Shown in pieces: positions 7,043 through 8,119 of a stretch of 8,119 bases of DNA. Source of the stretch: Holophaga sp. (GTDB lineage: Bacteria > Acidobacteriota > Holophagae > Holophagales > Holophagaceae). Position numbers and translations under genes: made by a program. The stretch spans positions 1 to 8,119 of the forward strand of contig JAUYES010000655.1 of NCBI GenBank assembly GCA_030691225.1, written 5' to 3'. Within the stretch, counting starts at the first letter, position 1; the number at the start of each line of letters is the position of its first letter. Under the pieces are notes generated by a model, which was not told the origin of the DNA, did no database searches, and worked only from the letters and a program-made list of their open reading frames with translations.

Positions 7043-7054
7043 GAGCGCCGTGAC
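7038..7054. repeat. Inverted repeat GTCACG-N5-CGTGAC in the divergent promoter region
   Basis: The arms at 7038-7043 and 7049-7054 are perfectly complementary, six bases each, around a 5-bp AGCGC spacer. The 17-bp dyad is typical in size for a dimeric repressor or activator site. It covers the proposed -35 of the mutase promoter. No T-run follows on either strand, so it is not a terminator. Confidence 0.5.
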
Positions 7055-7063
7055 CCTTAAGGG
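7054..7063. repeat. Perfect 10-bp palindrome CCCTTAAGGG
   Basis: A self-complementary decamer that directly abuts the preceding inverted repeat, sharing C7054. It could be part of the same regulatory region. Its own significance is uncertain because of its length. Confidence 0.4.
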
Positions 7064-7070
7064 CTACACA

Positions 7071-7099
7071 ACAATAGCCTGGGCAATTCAGGTTATTGT
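7071..7099. repeat. 29-bp inverted repeat ACAATAGCCTG-N7-CAGGTTATTGT, candidate operator
   Basis: The 11-base arms (7071-7081 and 7089-7099) are complementary at ten of eleven positions, the exception being a G-T wobble. The spacer is 7 bp. The half-site consensus is CAGGYTATTGT. A partial third copy (AGGTTAT) is at 7010-7016 next to the mutase start. It sits about 90 bp upstream of the amidohydrolase ATG and about 85 bp upstream of the mutase ATG. The absence of a T-run argues for a protein-binding operator rather than a terminator. Confidence 0.55.
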
Positions 7100-7189
7100 C
7101 CTGCGGCCCCTTCTGCCGGACTCCGATGCCAATTTTCGATTATTGCTGCGCGACGCCTTAGACTGGGGAGACTTTCTCCAGGTGCTCCC

Positions 7190-8119
7190 ATGCTTGCGAC
7201 CCCGCCACCCCCGCCTCCCATCGTAATCCTTGCCGGTGCCGATCTTTGGCAGGATGACGGCGTTCAGGGGAAGGCCCAATCCGGCCAAGCTCTGGCGATT
7301 CGCGGCGAAAAGATCGCAGCCATCGGCCCGAAAGCCAATCTTATCAAGCGTTTTCCCAAGGCCCAGGTCATCAATCTCGAAGGTGGAACCCTGCTGCCTG
7401 GCTTCGTCGAGGGCCACTGTCATGTGGAAGGCCTAGGCAAATTGGCCTTCTATACGGATCTTGGAAGCGCCAAAAGTTTGGATGAAGCTCTGAAGCGAGT
7501 TCAAACCTGGTGCGCCGCCAACCCCGACGGTTGGGTGCAGGGCCGGGGCTGGGATCAGAATCTCTGGCGGGGTCAGGCTTTCCCAGCGGCCACCGACCTG
7601 GATCGGGTTACCGGTTCCCGTCCTGCAGCCCTAGTTCGCGTAGACGGACACGCCATGTGGGCCAACTCGGCAGCCTTGAAGGCCGCCGGGATCACAGCCG
7701 CGACAGCCGATCCCAAAGGGGGTCAGATCCTACGCGATGCCACCGGGAACCCCACGGGCATCCTGCTGGATATGGCCATGGAATTAGTGAACGAAGTGCT
7801 ACCACCACCCACAATGGAACATCGGGAAGCCTGGGTTAAGCACGGCCTTCTAGCGCTTCGAGACTTAGGCTTTACGGCAGCCTGCGATATGGGTGGCGAT
7901 GCCACGACCCTTGCGATCTATCGCCGCCTAGCCGCCGCCAAGGCCCTGCCCATTCGAGTGTTCAGCTATTTCGATAACGAACCCACGGTTCTACTTGCCG
8001 AACTCAAACGACCCCGGGCAAAAACGCTTTCATTCTTCCAGGTGCAAGGAGTCAAATTCTATTTCGACGGCGCTCACGGCAGCCGCGGCGCCCGCATGTT
8101 CAAGCCTTATGCCGATGCT
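7190..8119 (+). CDS. YtcJ-type metal-dependent amidohydrolase, 3'-truncated by the window
   Basis: The frame stays open from the ATG at 7190 to the window end, giving 310 visible residues of a family usually about 530-600 long. An N-terminal strand region (LAIRGEKIAAIGP, 35-47) leads to LPGFVEGHCHVEGLG (69-83), where H76 and H78 form the HxH metal motif of the amidohydrolase superfamily. Then come GRGWDQNLW (118-126), VRVDGHAMWANSAAL (149-163) and VKFYFDGAHGSRGARM (288-303), all hallmarks of the Amidohydrolase_3/YtcJ group. K289 may be the modified metal-bridging Lys. The remaining metal ligands lie beyond the window. The protein starts MLAT followed by six prolines and has no clear signal peptide, so it is probably cytoplasmic. 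AGGTG (7180-7184) is a fair ribosome site 5 nt upstream. The frame is open upstream to a stop at 7058, but without another ATG. The substrate is unknown. The gene is divergent from the mutase. Confidence 0.9.
   Translation, partial: MLATPPPPPPIVILAGADLWQDDGVQGKAQSGQALAIRGEKIAAIGPKANLIKRFPKAQVINLEGGTLLPGFVEGHCHVEGLGKLAFYTDLGSAKSLDEALKRVQTWCAANPDGWVQGRGWDQNLWRGQAFPAATDLDRVTGSRPAALVRVDGHAMWANSAALKAAGITAATADPKGGQILRDATGNPTGILLDMAMELVNEVLPPPTMEHREAWVKHGLLALRDLGFTAACDMGGDATTLAIYRRLAAAKALPIRVFSYFDNEPTVLLAELKRPRAKTLSFFQVQGVKFYFDGAHGSRGARMFKPYADA

Noticed and set aside
7088..7423. Minus-strand open frame of 111 codons across the amidohydrolase start
   Set aside because: It is antisense to recognisable amidohydrolase sequence, shows no family signature and covers the dyad-rich intergenic region.
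1..8119. Mobile elements, CRISPR arrays, tRNA or rRNA genes, or a defence-type gene set
   Set aside because: No transposase or integrase frame, no regularly spaced repeats, no tRNA-like cloverleaf with a terminal TTCGA-type arm and no toxin or nuclease motifs were seen. The gene content is housekeeping or metabolic.

Overview
The window reads as ordinary bacterial chromosome at moderately high G+C, with tight gene packing and no sign of a mobile element, CRISPR array, rRNA or tRNA. The lineage cannot be fixed from the sequence. A split coenzyme-B12 acyl-CoA mutase, a receiver-HDOD signalling protein and an FtsW gene outside a mur/fts cluster would suit an Acidobacteriota-like (Holophagae) or deltaproteobacterial-type genome, but this is a weak inference.

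Layout from left to right. (1) Positions 2-649 (+) hold the 3' part of a class I SAM-dependent methyltransferase that begins before the window. (2) It converges on a 12-helix MFS exporter (722-1903, -), with a possible terminator between them. (3) A 90-bp divergent gap separates the exporter from a small + strand gene (1994-2296) whose layout resembles a ribbon-helix-helix protein. The 3' end of this gene overlaps the next gene antisense by 105 bp. (4) A minus-strand run, in transcription order, contains a receiver-like/HDOD protein (5236-4040), ftsW (4005-2905) and an atypical SDR/TIP30-like NAD(P)-binding protein (2902-2192). Their spacings are 34 and 2 nt, so they look like one operon. (5) Upstream of that run, also on the minus strand, is the large subunit of methylmalonyl-CoA mutase (6987-5332). 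A small hairpin plus a 10-T run follows it. (6) A divergent intergenic region (about 200 bp, 6988-7189) rich in dyad symmetry separates the mutase from a + strand YtcJ-type amidohydrolase (7190 to the window end, incomplete).

Working together: the HDOD-ftsW-SDR operon couples a signalling protein to the septal peptidoglycan polymerase. The mutase gene encodes only the substrate-binding TIM-barrel part, so a separate B12-binding subunit must lie elsewhere. Its active-site Tyr/Arg pair points to methylmalonyl-CoA/succinyl-CoA rather than isobutyryl- or 2-hydroxyisobutyryl-CoA.

The two most notable observations are the receiver-like domain of the HDOD protein, which has lost both the phosphoacceptor Asp and the conserved Lys, and the cluster of four palindromes packed into about 85 bp between the mutase and the amidohydrolase. 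I do not see a convincing new multi-gene system in this window.
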